This document shows, piece after piece, positions 7,319 through 15,614 of a DNA stretch of 64,000 nucleotides. The stretch spans positions 1 through 64,000 of the forward strand of contig NZ_SSOB01000016.1 in the NCBI RefSeq assembly GCF_004801405.1, read 5' to 3'. Every line of letters begins with the position of its first letter. Position 1 is the stretch's first letter. This DNA comes from Cohnella fermenti (GTDB taxonomy: Bacteria > Bacillota > Bacilli > Paenibacillales > Paenibacillaceae). The notes below the pieces were generated by a model. That model was not told the DNA's origin, ran no database searches, and was given only the letters and a program-made list of their open reading frames with translations. The translations under genes were made by a program, and so were the position numbers.

Positions 7319-8650
7319 ATGTATTTGCATGGTACGAGCCGCATTAACGACAAGGGACATCTGGAGATCGGAGGCTGCGACGTCACCGATCTCGCGAAGG
7401 AGTTCGGCACTCCGCTTTATATCGTCGACGAGGCGCTTGTGCGCCAGCGCGCGCAGGAATACGTGGCCGCATTCCGCGAGACGGGGCTGCGCTTCCAAGT
7501 CGCTTACGCGTCCAAGGCGTTCTGCGTCATGGCAATGTGCCGCCTGGCCGAAGAAGAAGGCATGAGCCTCGATGTCGTCTCCGACGGCGAGCTGTACACG
7601 GCACTGCAAGCCGGCTTCCCGGCGGAACGCATCCACTTCCACGGCAACAACAAGACGCCGGAAGAGATCGAGATGGCGCTTAAAGCGAACATCGGCTGCT
7701 TCGTCGTCGACAACTTCGTCGAGCTGCAGCTTCTGAACGCGATTGCCGCCGACCACGGCAAGCAGGTCAACATCCTGCTGCGCGTCACTCCGGGCGTCGA
7801 AGCCCATACGCACGATTACATCTCCACCGGCCAGCAGGATTCGAAGTTCGGCTTCGATATCGGCAACGGCACGGCGTTCGAAGCGGTCAAGACGGCGCTC
7901 GGCCTGCCGCAGCTTAAGCTGCTTGGCGTTCACTCGCACATCGGTTCGCAGATCTTCGAGGTTGAAGGCTTCCGCATGGCCGTCGAGAAGGTCGCCGCGT
8001 TCTCGATCGAGGTGCGGGCCAAGCTCGAAGCGACGTTCCCGGTCATCAACCTGGGCGGCGGCTTCGGCATCCGCTATGTGGAAGGCGACAAGCCGCTTCC
8101 GCTCGGTACGTACGTCAAGGCGATCACCGACGCGATCATCGGCGAGTTCACCGCAGCGGACTACCCGCTGCCGGAGATCTGGGTCGAGCCGGGCCGCAGC
8201 ATCGTCGGCGATGCCGGCACGACGCTGTACACGGTCGGCACGAGCAAGGACATCCCGGGCGTGCGCAAGTACGTCGCCGTCGACGGCGGCATGACCGACA
8301 ACCCTCGTCCTGCGCTCTACGAGTCGAAGTATGAAGCGGTGCTCGCGAATCGCGCGAAGGAGACGGCCGAGGAAGTCGTCTCCATCGCCGGCAAGTGCTG
8401 CGAGAGCGGCGACATGCTGATCTGGGACCTGAACCTGCCGAAGGTGCAATCGGGCGACCTGCTTGCGGTCTTCTGCACGGGAGCGTACAATTATGCCATG
8501 GCAAGCAACTACAACCGGATTCGCCGTCCGGCGGTCGTCTTCGTCCGCGACGGACAGGCCGACCTCGTGGTTGCCCGTGAGTCTTATGATAATATCGTAG
8601 GCAACGACCTGATCCCGGCGCGCCTGCGCAAGCAAGGCGTCGCGAACTAA
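7319..8650 (+). CDS. lysA: Diaminopimelate decarboxylase
   Basis: A PLP-dependent fold-III decarboxylase of 443 residues that converts meso-diaminopimelate to L-lysine, the last step of lysine biosynthesis. The PLP lysine is in the AYASKAF motif (Lys66). The GGGFGIRY phosphate-binding glycine loop and the CCESGDM segment with the catalytic cysteine from the partner subunit are present. It follows the spoVA genes as in B. subtilis, where lysA lies just downstream of spoVAF. A strong AAAGGAG ribosome-binding site precedes the ATG. The 170-bp upstream gap has a -10-like TATACT (7230-7235) but only a weak -35; no lysine riboswitch is visible. Confidence 0.97.
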   Translation: MYLHGTSRINDKGHLEIGGCDVTDLAKEFGTPLYIVDEALVRQRAQEYVAAFRETGLRFQVAYASKAFCVMAMCRLAEEEGMSLDVVSDGELYTALQAGFPAERIHFHGNNKTPEEIEMALKANIGCFVVDNFVELQLLNAIAADHGKQVNILLRVTPGVEAHTHDYISTGQQDSKFGFDIGNGTAFEAVKTALGLPQLKLLGVHSHIGSQIFEVEGFRMAVEKVAAFSIEVRAKLEATFPVINLGGGFGIRYVEGDKPLPLGTYVKAITDAIIGEFTAADYPLPEIWVEPGRSIVGDAGTTLYTVGTSKDIPGVRKYVAVDGGMTDNPRPALYESKYEAVLANRAKETAEEVVSIAGKCCESGDMLIWDLNLPKVQSGDLLAVFCTGAYNYAMASNYNRIRRPAVVFVRDGQADLVVARESYDNIVGNDLIPARLRKQGVAN

Positions 8651-8712
8651 AGCGCGAACGGAATCGGGCCGCATCACGGCCGCTAATCCTATACGCTCAT
8701 GAGGTGACTGGA

Positions 8713-9141
8713 ATGAAGAAAGGCACGATTACGCTTGAGAACGGCAATGTGATTGAGATTGAATTTTATGATAAGGATGCTCCGGGTACGGTAGCGAACT
8801 TCGAGAAGCTGGCGAATAGCGGCTTCTACAACGGCGTGACGTTCCACCGCGTCATCCCGGGCTTCGTCGCGCAGGGCGGCTGCCCGAACGGCAACGGCAC
8901 GGGCGGCCCCGGCTACGAGATCAAGTGCGAGATCAACCCGAACAAGCACGAGCGCGGCGCTCTCGCCATGGCTCACCGCGGTCCGAACACGGGCGGCAGC
9001 CAGTTCTACATCACGTACGCTCCGCAGCCGCACCTGGACGGCGTGCACACGGTGTTCGGCAAGGTGACCGGCGGCATGGAGCATGTCGACGCGCTTAAGG
9101 GCGGCAGCAAGATGAGCGAAGTCAAGGTGTGGGAAGAATAA
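8713..9141 (+). CDS. ppiB: Cyclophilin-type peptidyl-prolyl cis-trans isomerase
   Basis: A single-domain cytoplasmic cyclophilin of 142 residues that catalyses proline isomerisation during folding. The catalytic Arg lies in the FHRVIPGF motif, and the GGSQFYIT and [12 protein letters not shown] signatures are intact. The start is the ATG at 8713 (MKKGTI), 6 nt after GAGGTGA; the GTG three codons earlier falls inside that ribosome-binding site. No signal peptide is present. It lies 62 bp after lysA and is probably monocistronic or weakly linked. Confidence 0.96.
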   Translation: MKKGTITLENGNVIEIEFYDKDAPGTVANFEKLANSGFYNGVTFHRVIPGFVAQGGCPNGNGTGGPGYEIKCEINPNKHERGALAMAHRGPNTGGSQFYITYAPQPHLDGVHTVFGKVTGGMEHVDALKGGSKMSEVKVWEE

Positions 9142-9177
9142 TCGGGAATAGCTCGAATAGGAGCTGACGACCGGGCA

Positions 9178-9220
9178 GAAGATGCCCCTCAATCCATTTT
9201 TGTTGGATGGGGGGCTCTTC
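9178..9220 (+). terminator. Possible terminator after ppiB
   Basis: An imperfect long hairpin pairs GAAGATGCCCCTCAATCCA with TGGATGGGGGGCTCTTC across a T-rich loop. The tail after the stem is only weakly T-rich (GTTGCGTTC), so efficiency is uncertain. Confidence 0.45.
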
Positions 9221-9336
9221 GTTGCGTTCGGATGCGATCGAATTCTCTGCGGATTCAGGTGCGCCTTCCGGGCAGGGGGCAGGGGCGGAGTCTGGGAAGG
9301 AATATTGCACGAAATTCCGTACGGTATGCTGAATGA

Positions 9337-9507
9337 ATGTGAAAAATCACATTCATCTCGCTGAAATCGCATGAATTGTTGCAATGAATATGAAAAATCA
9401 CATAAAATCCACTCAGTCGGAGAGAAAGCCTCGTAATGAATGCTAAAAATAGCATAAAATGCGCCGAAATGGTAGGTTTTCTCGTGGATGAATGTGAAAA
9501 AACATAT
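9337..9507. repeat. 52-bp-periodic element array, cluster A1 (4 units)
   Basis: Four 16-bp elements related to ATGYKA-AAAA-TNRCAT begin at 9337, 9388, 9440 and 9492, spaced 51, 52 and 52 bp. The first lies in a perfect 24-bp palindrome (9333-9356; arms ATGAATGTGA and TCACATTCAT, loop AAAA). The third is also perfect (ATGCTA/TAGCAT). Elements 2-4 are followed by AAAA or TAAAA. The 35-36 bp between elements is not repeated. Related arrays occur at 9783-10003, 28144-28312 and 49789-49959. Confidence 0.85.
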
Positions 9508-9555
9508 AAAACTCATAGGAACGGGGCATGGGAATCGAGTGAGAGTCTATACCGG
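9391..9555 (+). repeat. 165-bp imperfect direct duplication, copy 1
   Basis: This segment, from the GAAAAATCACATAAAA stretch to CTATACCGG, is repeated with point differences at 9889-10054. The shared part includes array elements, the GGTTTTCTCG-type spacer and the GGGGCATGGGAATCGAGTG stretch. No open frame is preserved across both copies. Confidence 0.8.
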
Positions 9556-9570
9556 AACAGACACCGTAAC

Positions 9571-9703
9571 AAACATCCGCAACAGCATCGGCACCAGACA
9601 AACGTAACAAGTATCCGCAACAAATATCCCGCAACTAGCGATTGTATCAAACACCCGCAACAGCATCGGCACCAGACAAGCGTAACAAGTACCCGCAACA
9701 AAT
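9571..9703 (+). repeat. 55-bp direct repeat, two copies
   Basis: Copies at 9571-9625 and 9649-9703 differ at only three positions and share a core of CAACAGCATCGGCACCAGAC. They are 78 bp apart start to start. The area is rich in CGCAACA motifs. No coding function is evident. Confidence 0.85.
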
Positions 9704-9765
9704 TGAATTTAATCTAGCAAGTTACAATTGCACAGAACGGCGAACTGGAAACTCCTGACCCGCGG

Positions 9766-9893
9766 CCAGATTGAGCGAATAAGCCTGAAATTTCGATTAC
9801 ATTTCGCGGTCTGTAGCCAGATCTAGCGAATAAGCCTGAAATTTCGATTACATTTCGCGATCTGTACCCAGATTGAGCGAATAAGCCTGAAAA
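9766..9893 (+). repeat. 51-bp tandem repeat, about 2.5 copies
   Basis: Units start at 9766, 9817 and 9868, with a shared core of GAGCGAATAAGCCTGAAATT. The third unit runs directly into the palindromic element array. The internal GCCTGAAA points at 9783, 9834 and 9885 are in exact register with the array elements at 9936 and 9988. Confidence 0.85.
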
Positions 9894-10003
9894 ATCACAT
9901 AAAACCGCTCAACTGGGGAGAAAACTTCGTGACGAATGCTAAAATTAGCATAAAATGCGTCGAAATGGTGGATTTTCTCGCGGACGAATGTGAAAAAACA
10001 TAT
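9885..10003. repeat. 52-bp-periodic element array, cluster A2
   Basis: Elements start at 9885 (left half changed to GCCTGA), 9936 (ATGCTA/TAGCAT, perfect) and 9988 (ATGTGA with right half ACATAT), at 51 and 52 bp spacing. With the two in-register tandem units before them they form a five-unit array from 9783. Confidence 0.8.
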
Positions 10004-10054
10004 AAAACTCATAGGAATGACGGGGCATGGGAATCGAGTGAGAGTCTGTACCGG
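9889..10054 (+). repeat. 165-bp imperfect direct duplication, copy 2
   Basis: Second copy of the 9391-9555 segment, ending in CTGTACCGG. It carries a TGAC insertion relative to copy 1 near 10018-10021 and scattered substitutions. Confidence 0.8.
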
Positions 10055-10245
10055 TTACGATTAAGTGTCCGGAAGAGGAATTCGCAACGGGAGTAGGTAT
10101 CGCAACCCGGCATTAATCGGCTTGCTGGCCGCAACGACAGCCCACACCATGCACACAAAAAAACAAGCCACAAACATAAACAAATCAATTCCGACTAAAT
10201 CGATCAATTGGATGCGCTTACGCATGAGAAACGCAACCAAAACGG

Positions 10246-10274
10246 TTGCAATTTCGGCCGCGGAGTGGTAGTAT
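10246..10274 (+). promoter_or_regulatory. Candidate sigma-A promoter of the rib operon
   Basis: TTGCAA (10246-10251) and TAGTAT (10269-10274) are spaced 17 bp, with an extended -10 TGG directly before the -10. Transcription would start near 10281, about 65 nt before the FMN aptamer. Confidence 0.55.
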
Positions 10275-10346
10275 TCCAATCAACGTTAGCTTTCCGGGCT
10301 ACTACTCGCGGCTAACGGCAACCATTGCAAGATTTGATTTAAGCGA

Positions 10347-10513
10347 CTTACCTTCGGGGCGGGGTGTAATTCCCCACCGACGGTGTTCGGCAGACCATCG
10401 GTCCGCCGTCAGTCCGTGACCCGCGGATGCAGCTTCCGGAACGCCGGAGCGGCAGAGCGGTTGACCCGGTGCGACTCCGGGACCGACAGTTACAGTCTGG
10501 ATGGGAGAAGGAA
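10347..10513 (+). ncRNA. FMN riboswitch (RFN element)
   Basis: The conserved RFN blocks are all present in order: CTTCGGGGCGGGGTGTAATT, CCCCACCGACGGTG, a variable arm, CAGTCCGTGACCCG, a second arm, GGTGCGACTCCGGGACCGAC, then AGTTACAGTCTGGATGGGAG and AAGGA. The element senses FMN and lies in the leader of ribDEBAH, where FMN binding should favour premature termination. Two downstream hairpins with T-tracts (10567-10604 and 10857-10899) are candidate expression platforms. Confidence 0.97.
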
Positions 10514-10566
10514 GCGCAGCGCGCGGCCATGCCGCGTTCGACTTGCACGAGACCATCGGATTTACC

Positions 10567-10604
10567 GGAACCGGGCGGATTAGCCCCTTCTTTGTCCTTT
10601 TTTT
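10567..10604 (+). terminator. First candidate terminator in the rib leader
   Basis: GGAA and GGGC pair with GCCC and TTC across an internal loop, followed by TTTGTCC and a run of seven T residues. The stem is short. It could be the riboswitch-controlled terminator because it is the closer of the two to the aptamer. Confidence 0.45.
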
Positions 10605-10856
10605 CACAAAGTGAACCGTTCCTTATATTCCGATGCTGATGGTGATGAGCGGATGTTCTCCTGCCTGAGACAGAACCGATACGCCAACGTGGCGTGTCTT
10701 CTTCGTCGATGCGGCAGAGGGCATCGCCTTTCGTCATCCGTTCGTTTAGCGCCAGGGCCTGCCAATTGCGGCGGTGTCCGGCTTTAAGCGAGCCGTTTGT
10801 CTTCCGTGCACGGACGCAGGAGCTTTGAGGCCTGACTTACGCTGTGTGCAACTCTC

Positions 10857-10899
10857 AGCCCCCGGGACAAGTTCCAGGGGCTTCTTTGTGTTTATTTTT
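10857..10899 (+). terminator. Second terminator in the rib leader, just before ribD
   Basis: AGCCCC (10857-10862) pairs with GGGGCT (10877-10882), and an inner GGGA pairs with TTCC around a CAAG loop with one mismatch. The tail is TCTTTGTGTTTATTTTT. It ends only 13 bp before the ribD GTG candidate, the usual place for an FMN-controlled terminator. Confidence 0.7.
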
Positions 10900-10911
10900 G
10901 GCAAGACGGGA

Positions 10912-12051
10912 GTGGGAGAGCTGGACATTCTGAACGACGAATTCTACATGAAGCTGGCTCTGCAGGCGGCCTCCGCGGCATCGGGACAGACGAGCATCAA
11001 TCCGGTCGTCGGCTGCGTTGTCGTGAATGAGGGCCGAGTCGTCGGCATCGGCGCTCACCTCAAGAGGGGCGAAGGGCATGCCGAGGTTCACGCGCTCAAT
11101 ATGGCGGGCGACCAGGCGAAGGGAGCGACGGCCTATGTGACGCTCGAGCCTTGCAGCCATCACGGGCGAACGCCTCCTTGCTGCGAGCGGTTGATCGAGG
11201 AAGGGGTCAAGCGGGTCGTTGTCGCGGCGACCGATCCGAATCCTCTCGTCGCGGGAAGAGGGATCAAGCGGCTGGAGGAAGCCGGGATCGAAGTGCGTGT
11301 CGGTCTGCTTGAGGAAGAATCGCGCAAGCTGAACGAAGTGTTCAACAAGTACATTCTGACGAAGCTCCCGTTCGTGACGGTCAAGACGGCGGTAACGCTG
11401 GACGGCCGCGTCGCGACGCGAACAGGCCACAGCCGCTGGGTTACGGGGCCCGAAGCCCGCGAAGCGGTCCATACGCTGCGTCATCGTCACGCCGCGATCA
11501 TGGTCGGGGTCGGCACGATCCTGGCCGACGATTCCGAACTGACGACCAGGCTGTCGGTACCGGGCATCCACCCGATCCGCATCGTTGTCGACTCGTCGCT
11601 GCGCACGCCGCCGGAAGCGAGAGTGCTTAACGGCGAAGCGCCGACCGTCCTCCTGACGACGGAACGGGCTCCGGAGGAGCGAATCCGCACGCTCGAAGCG
11701 CAAGGCGCCGAAGTGCTCGTGTGCGGCCCGGGGCCGCGCGTCGATCTGAAGCTGGCGCTGCGGAAGCTGGGCGAGAAGGAGATCAGCTCCATTCTCGTCG
11801 AGGGAGGCGGAGCGCTGAACGGCTCGCTGCTGGAAGCGGGGCTGGTCGATAAGCTGATGCTGTTCTACGCGCCGAAGCTCGTCGGCTCGGAAGGGCCGCC
11901 GGTCTTCGCGATGCAGGGACCGAAGGAGATGGGCGAAGCGCTGGAACTGACCGATGTCGCGATTGAATCCTACGGCCGCGACTGGTGCGTAACGGGATAT
12001 CCGTCGAACCGGGCGAAGCCGGAACCGGAACCGGAACAGGAAGGGGGCTGA
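10912..12051 (+). CDS. ribD: Bifunctional riboflavin deaminase/reductase RibD
   Basis: RibD carries out two consecutive steps of riboflavin synthesis: deamination of the pyrimidine and NADPH-dependent reduction of the ribosyl side chain. The N-terminal cytidine-deaminase-like domain has HAEVHAL and PCSHHGRTPPC zinc ligands. The C-terminal dihydrofolate-reductase-like domain begins near VTVKTAVTLDGRVATRTGHSRW. The start is uncertain: the frame is open upstream through the riboswitch terminator, so the GTG at 10912 is given, while a CTG at 10930 is better spaced from GGGAGAG and the first ATG is at 10948 (MKLALQAA). It is the first gene of the rib operon; ribE starts 6 bp later. The tail is Glu/Pro-rich (EPEPEQEGG). 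Confidence 0.93.
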   Translation: MGELDILNDEFYMKLALQAASAASGQTSINPVVGCVVVNEGRVVGIGAHLKRGEGHAEVHALNMAGDQAKGATAYVTLEPCSHHGRTPPCCERLIEEGVKRVVVAATDPNPLVAGRGIKRLEEAGIEVRVGLLEEESRKLNEVFNKYILTKLPFVTVKTAVTLDGRVATRTGHSRWVTGPEAREAVHTLRHRHAAIMVGVGTILADDSELTTRLSVPGIHPIRIVVDSSLRTPPEARVLNGEAPTVLLTTERAPEERIRTLEAQGAEVLVCGPGPRVDLKLALRKLGEKEISSILVEGGGALNGSLLEAGLVDKLMLFYAPKLVGSEGPPVFAMQGPKEMGEALELTDVAIESYGRDWCVTGYPSNRAKPEPEPEQEGG

Positions 12052-12056
12052 GGCCC

Positions 12057-12734
12057 ATGTTCACCGGACTTATCGAAGAGATTGGCATTCTCCGCCGGGT
12101 GCAGCGGCGAGGCGAGGCGATGATCTTGACGATCTCGGCCTCCGAGGTTCTCGAGGACGTCAAGCTGGGCGACAGCATTTCCGTGAACGGCGTGTGCTTG
12201 ACCGTCGTGTCCTGCGACAGCGGAAGCTTTAACGCCGATGTGATGCCGCAGACGTTCCGGCACTCGAATCTGTGCGAGCTGAAGCCGGGCGAGCCGGTCA
12301 ATCTCGAACGCGCGATGCTGGCGGGCGGCCGGTTCGGCGGCCATATCGTCCAAGGTCATGCGGACGGGACGGGCGCGATCGTCGGGCGGAAGGAAGACGC
12401 GAATGCAGTCGTCTTCACCGTCAAGCCGCATGATGCGGGAACGCTTCGTCAGATCGTCCCGCAAGGATCGGTGACGCTGGACGGCATCAGCCTCACGGTC
12501 GTCGCCGTCGATCGCGAGGCGGGAACGCTGTCCGTGTCGATCATCCCCCATACGCTTCAGGAGACGGCCTTGCGAGGCAAGAAGCCGGGCGATACGGTCA
12601 ACATCGAGTGCGATATTCTCGGCAAGTATGTCGACCACCTGCTGGCTGTGCGATTCGGAGAGCGAGAGCAGGCGCCAAGCGGCGCCAAGAGCGGCGGATT
12701 GACCGAAGCGAAGCTTCGCGAGCTCGGTTTCTAA
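12057..12734 (+). CDS. ribE: Riboflavin synthase (alpha subunit)
   Basis: The enzyme dismutates two 6,7-dimethyl-8-ribityllumazine molecules to riboflavin. The 225-residue product shows the internal duplication of two lumazine-binding barrels. The first starts at MFTGLIEEIG with NGVCLTVV; the second has DGISLTVV, and a C-terminal helix supports trimerisation. The start is the ATG at 12057 with AAGGGGG upstream, 6 bp after the ribD stop. It is the second gene of the FMN-riboswitch-controlled operon; a 144-bp gap with GAGGA-rich repeats precedes ribBA. Confidence 0.96.
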   Translation: MFTGLIEEIGILRRVQRRGEAMILTISASEVLEDVKLGDSISVNGVCLTVVSCDSGSFNADVMPQTFRHSNLCELKPGEPVNLERAMLAGGRFGGHIVQGHADGTGAIVGRKEDANAVVFTVKPHDAGTLRQIVPQGSVTLDGISLTVVAVDREAGTLSVSIIPHTLQETALRGKKPGDTVNIECDILGKYVDHLLAVRFGEREQAPSGAKSGGLTEAKLRELGF

Positions 12735-12878
12735 CAGGCGGGCTCGAGCCGCAGCGGCGAATAGAGGAGAATAGAGGAACAGAGGCAACGCCAACAAGAA
12801 CGGGACGAGAACAAGCGAATCAAGCGAACCGTACGAATATGCTCCAAAATCCAGCAAGAGCAAGAGGAGGAAATCACG

Positions 12879-14183
12879 ATGAGCACGAACGAACAACAGG
12901 GAGAGCCCGCCGCGTCGTCGGCCGAGTTCGAATTCGATCGGATCGAGGACGCGCTTGCGGACCTCAAGGCGGGCAAGGCGATCGTTGTCGTCGACGACGA
13001 AGACCGCGAGAACGAAGGCGATCTGATCGTTCTCGCCGAGAAGGCGACGCCGGAGATCATCAACTTCATGATCACCGAAGGCCGGGGGCTCGTGTGCGTG
13101 CCGATCACGCAAGAGCGAGCCGAGCAACTGGACCTGCCGCCGATGGTTACGCATAACACCGATTACCACGGGACCGCGTTCACCGTATCGGTCGACCACG
13201 TCTCGACCTCGACGGGCATCTCCGCCTTCGAGCGGGCGGACACGGTGCGGGGGCTGATCGATCCCGAGGCGAAGCCTTCCGACTTCCGCCGTCCGGGACA
13301 TATTTTCCCGCTGATTGCCAAGAATGGCGGCGTGCTGCGACGCTCCGGCCATACGGAGGCTGCAATCGACCTCGCGCGGATGTGCGATTCCCACCCGGCT
13401 GCGGTTATCTGCGAGATCGTGAAGGAAGACGGGACGATGGCGAGGCTGCCGGACTTGATCGAATTCACGCGGCAGCACGAGCTGAAGCTGATCACGATCA
13501 AAGAGCTGATCCGGTACCGGAACGAGATGGAGAAGCTCGTCAAACGGGAAGTCGAAGTGAATATTCCGACCGACTTCGGCGAATTCCGCGCGATCGCCTA
13601 CACGAACCTGGTCGATTCGAAGGAGCACGTTGCCTTCGTCAAAGGCGCGATCGACGGGGAGAAGCCGGTGCTCGTGCGGGTTCATTCGGAATGCTTGACG
13701 GGCGACGTGTTCCATTCCCATCGCTGCGACTGCGGGCCTCAATTGGAAGCGGCCTTAAGACAGATCGACGAAGAGGGAAGCGGCGTGTTATTGTATATGA
13801 GACAAGAAGGCCGCGGAATCGGCCTGATCAACAAGCTGAGAGCCTATAAGCTTCAAGAGGAAGGGCTCGACACCGTAGATGCGAACCTGAAGCTGGGCTT
13901 CAAGCCCGATCTGCGGGACTATGGAATCGGCGCGCAGATTCTGAAGGATCTGGGCGTTCGCAAGCTGCGCCTGCTGACGAACAACCCTCGCAAGATTCGC
14001 GGGCTGGAGGGCTACGGGCTTAACGTCGTGGAGCGCGTTCCGATCCAGACCGAGGCGAACCGGTCGAATGCCGGGTATCTGAACACGAAGAAGACGAAGC
14101 TGGGCCACCTGCTGAATCTCTCTGCGGAGAAGAAGACGGACCCGGAGCCGAATACCGAGAATAACGAGACGTTGGAAGTGTAA
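12879..14183 (+). CDS. ribBA: Bifunctional DHBP synthase / GTP cyclohydrolase II
   Basis: A fused enzyme of 434 residues. The N-terminal domain (about 20-225; [22 protein letters not shown]) makes 3,4-dihydroxy-2-butanone 4-phosphate. The C-terminal domain opens GTP; it has the zinc-binding [20 protein letters not shown] motif and RQEGRGIGL. Both catalytic signatures are intact, so both branches entering lumazine synthesis are supplied. The start has a strong AAGAGGAGG site. The last 25 residues are acidic and poorly conserved in appearance. It is the third gene of the rib operon. Confidence 0.97.
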   Translation: MSTNEQQGEPAASSAEFEFDRIEDALADLKAGKAIVVVDDEDRENEGDLIVLAEKATPEIINFMITEGRGLVCVPITQERAEQLDLPPMVTHNTDYHGTAFTVSVDHVSTSTGISAFERADTVRGLIDPEAKPSDFRRPGHIFPLIAKNGGVLRRSGHTEAAIDLARMCDSHPAAVICEIVKEDGTMARLPDLIEFTRQHELKLITIKELIRYRNEMEKLVKREVEVNIPTDFGEFRAIAYTNLVDSKEHVAFVKGAIDGEKPVLVRVHSECLTGDVFHSHRCDCGPQLEAALRQIDEEGSGVLLYMRQEGRGIGLINKLRAYKLQEEGLDTVDANLKLGFKPDLRDYGIGAQILKDLGVRKLRLLTNNPRKIRGLEGYGLNVVERVPIQTEANRSNAGYLNTKKTKLGHLLNLSAEKKTDPEPNTENNETLEV

Positions 14184-14209
14184 GCAGAAGGTTCACGCGG
14201 ATTTTTATA

Positions 14210-14265
14210 CAGATGATCATGCAGATGTCATACAGATGTCACGCAGATGTCATGCAGATGAGCTG
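14210..14265 (+). repeat. 11-bp tandem repeat between ribBA and ribH
   Basis: Four to five copies of a CAGATGTCATR unit, starting at 14210 (12 bp), 14222, 14233, 14244 and 14255. The repeat lies in the 106-bp gap in the middle of the operon and ends just before the ribH ribosome-binding site. Confidence 0.85.
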
Positions 14266-14289
14266 CACATACAGAGAGGATGAGGAACA

Positions 14290-14760
14290 ATGGCGGTTAT
14301 TTATGAAGGCAATCTGGTATCGCAAGGTCTGAAGTACGGGGTCGTCATCGGCAGGTTCAACGAATTCATCTCGGCTCGCCTTCTCAGCGGCGCGCTTGAC
14401 GCGTTCAAGCGTCACGGAGCGGAGGAGCACGAGGTTGAAGTGGCATGGGTGCCGGGAGCGTTCGAGATCCCGCTGATCGCGCAGAAGATGGCGGAGAGCG
14501 GCAAGTACGACGCGGTCATCACGCTCGGAGCGGTCATCCGCGGATCGACGCCGCACTTCGACTACGTCTGCAACGAGGCCGCCAAGGGCGTCGCCGCAAC
14601 GGCGCTCAAGACCGGCGTTCCGACGATCTTCGGCGTTCTGACCGTCGACAGCATCGAGCAAGCGATCGAGCGCGCCGGAACGAAGGCAGGCAACAAGGGC
14701 TGGGAAGCGGCCGTCTCGGCGATCGAGATGGCGAACCTGACCAAGTCTCTGCAAGCCTGA
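14290..14760 (+). CDS. ribH: 6,7-dimethyl-8-ribityllumazine synthase
   Basis: Condenses the RibD pyrimidine product with 3,4-dihydroxy-2-butanone 4-phosphate to lumazine, and forms an icosahedral 60-mer in Bacilli. The 156-residue sequence has the substrate-binding GRFNEFIS, the VPGAFEIP loop, the [14 protein letters not shown] segment with the catalytic His, and GVLT. The start ATG follows GAGGATGAGGA. It is the last gene of the riboflavin operon, set off from ribBA by the 11-bp repeats, which might change RNA stability or coupling. Confidence 0.97.
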   Translation: MAVIYEGNLVSQGLKYGVVIGRFNEFISARLLSGALDAFKRHGAEEHEVEVAWVPGAFEIPLIAQKMAESGKYDAVITLGAVIRGSTPHFDYVCNEAAKGVAATALKTGVPTIFGVLTVDSIEQAIERAGTKAGNKGWEAAVSAIEMANLTKSLQA

Positions 14761-14813
14761 TTGCGGAGGCGCACGGGAAGGAAAGTTTAAGCCGGGAAGG
14801 ATGAAGGACCCGC

Positions 14814-15614
14814 GTGACGGTGCTATACAAGCTGGAAACGTTCGAAGGACCGCTCGATCTGCTGCTCCACCTGATCGACAAAGCGGAGATCGATATCCAG
14901 GATATCTCCATCAGCGAGATCACCGACCAATATATCGCTTATCTGGAGGCGATGCAGGAGCTCGTGCTCGATGTCACGAGCGAATTTCTCGTCATGGCGG
15001 CGACCCTGCTGGCCATGAAGAGCAGACAGTTGCTGCCCAAGCCGCCGGTCACCGACGAGCCGTGGCTCACGTACGAAGAGGACGACGGGCTGGACACGAG
15101 GGAAGAGCTGATTCGCAAGCTGATCGAGTACCGCAAGTTCAAGGCGATCGCCAGCGAGCTGCGCGAGCATGAATTCGAGCGAAGCCAGACGTATACCCGG
15201 GAGCCTGTCGATCTGGAGCCGTTCGTGCCCGACGTGCCGCAGAACCCGGTCGAAGGGCTGCATGTGGACGATCTCGTTCGCGCATTCCGGAAGGCGCTGC
15301 GCAGAGTGGCGGGACGCAACCGGATCACGGCGATTCAGCGGGACGAGATCTCGATCACCGACCGGATTCGCGATATCGCGACTCTGATGCGGGGAAGAGC
15401 GGATGACGGCGACGATAAGCTTCTGTTCTCGGAGCTGCTCGGAGACGAGGTTGAACGCCATGAGGTCGTGGTGACGTTCCTTGCCGTTCTCGAGCTGATG
15501 AAGAGACGCTGGGTGTCGTGCTTCCAGAATCAACTGTTCGACGAGATCGTGCTGACGTGGACGGGAAGAGAGGAGACTTACGATGGATTATTCGAGCCTG
15601 AAGTCCCTTATTGA
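14814..15614 (+). CDS. scpA: Segregation and condensation protein A
   Basis: The kleisin subunit of the SMC-ScpAB complex that compacts and segregates the chromosome. The 266-residue protein starts with the conserved FEGPLDLLLHLIDKAEIDI segment that binds the SMC neck, continues through a helical linker, and ends in a winged-helix domain that binds the SMC cap. The start is GTG with AAGGA upstream. Its 3' end overlaps scpB by 32 bp, so the two are co-translated from one transcript. The order after ribH is the same as in B. subtilis. Confidence 0.96.
   Translation: MTVLYKLETFEGPLDLLLHLIDKAEIDIQDISISEITDQYIAYLEAMQELVLDVTSEFLVMAATLLAMKSRQLLPKPPVTDEPWLTYEEDDGLDTREELIRKLIEYRKFKAIASELREHEFERSQTYTREPVDLEPFVPDVPQNPVEGLHVDDLVRAFRKALRRVAGRNRITAIQRDEISITDRIRDIATLMRGRADDGDDKLLFSELLGDEVERHEVVVTFLAVLELMKRRWVSCFQNQLFDEIVLTWTGREETYDGLFEPEVPY

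Noticed and set aside
9436..9717. A 93-codon open frame across the repeat cluster
   Set aside because: It runs through array elements and 55-bp repeats, has no ribosome-binding site, and its peptide only reflects the DNA repeats.
9337..10003. CRISPR-like array (short repeats with about 36-bp spacers)
   Set aside because: The repeats differ from copy to copy, occur in both orientations in cluster B, and no cas gene or leader is present.
10065..10271. A 68-codon plus-strand frame before the rib leader
   Set aside because: No ribosome-binding site, overlaps the rib promoter and repeats, and no recognisable features.
10061..10279. A 72-codon minus-strand frame with hydrophobic segments
   Set aside because: It starts at a TTG without a ribosome-binding site and overlaps the rib promoter. 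The hydrophobicity could be chance from T-rich antisense codons. A conservation check would be decisive.
10800..10880. A glycine riboswitch, suggested by AACTCTCAG followed by GGGACA
   Set aside because: The other conserved blocks of the glycine aptamer are absent; the segment fits the rib terminator stem instead.
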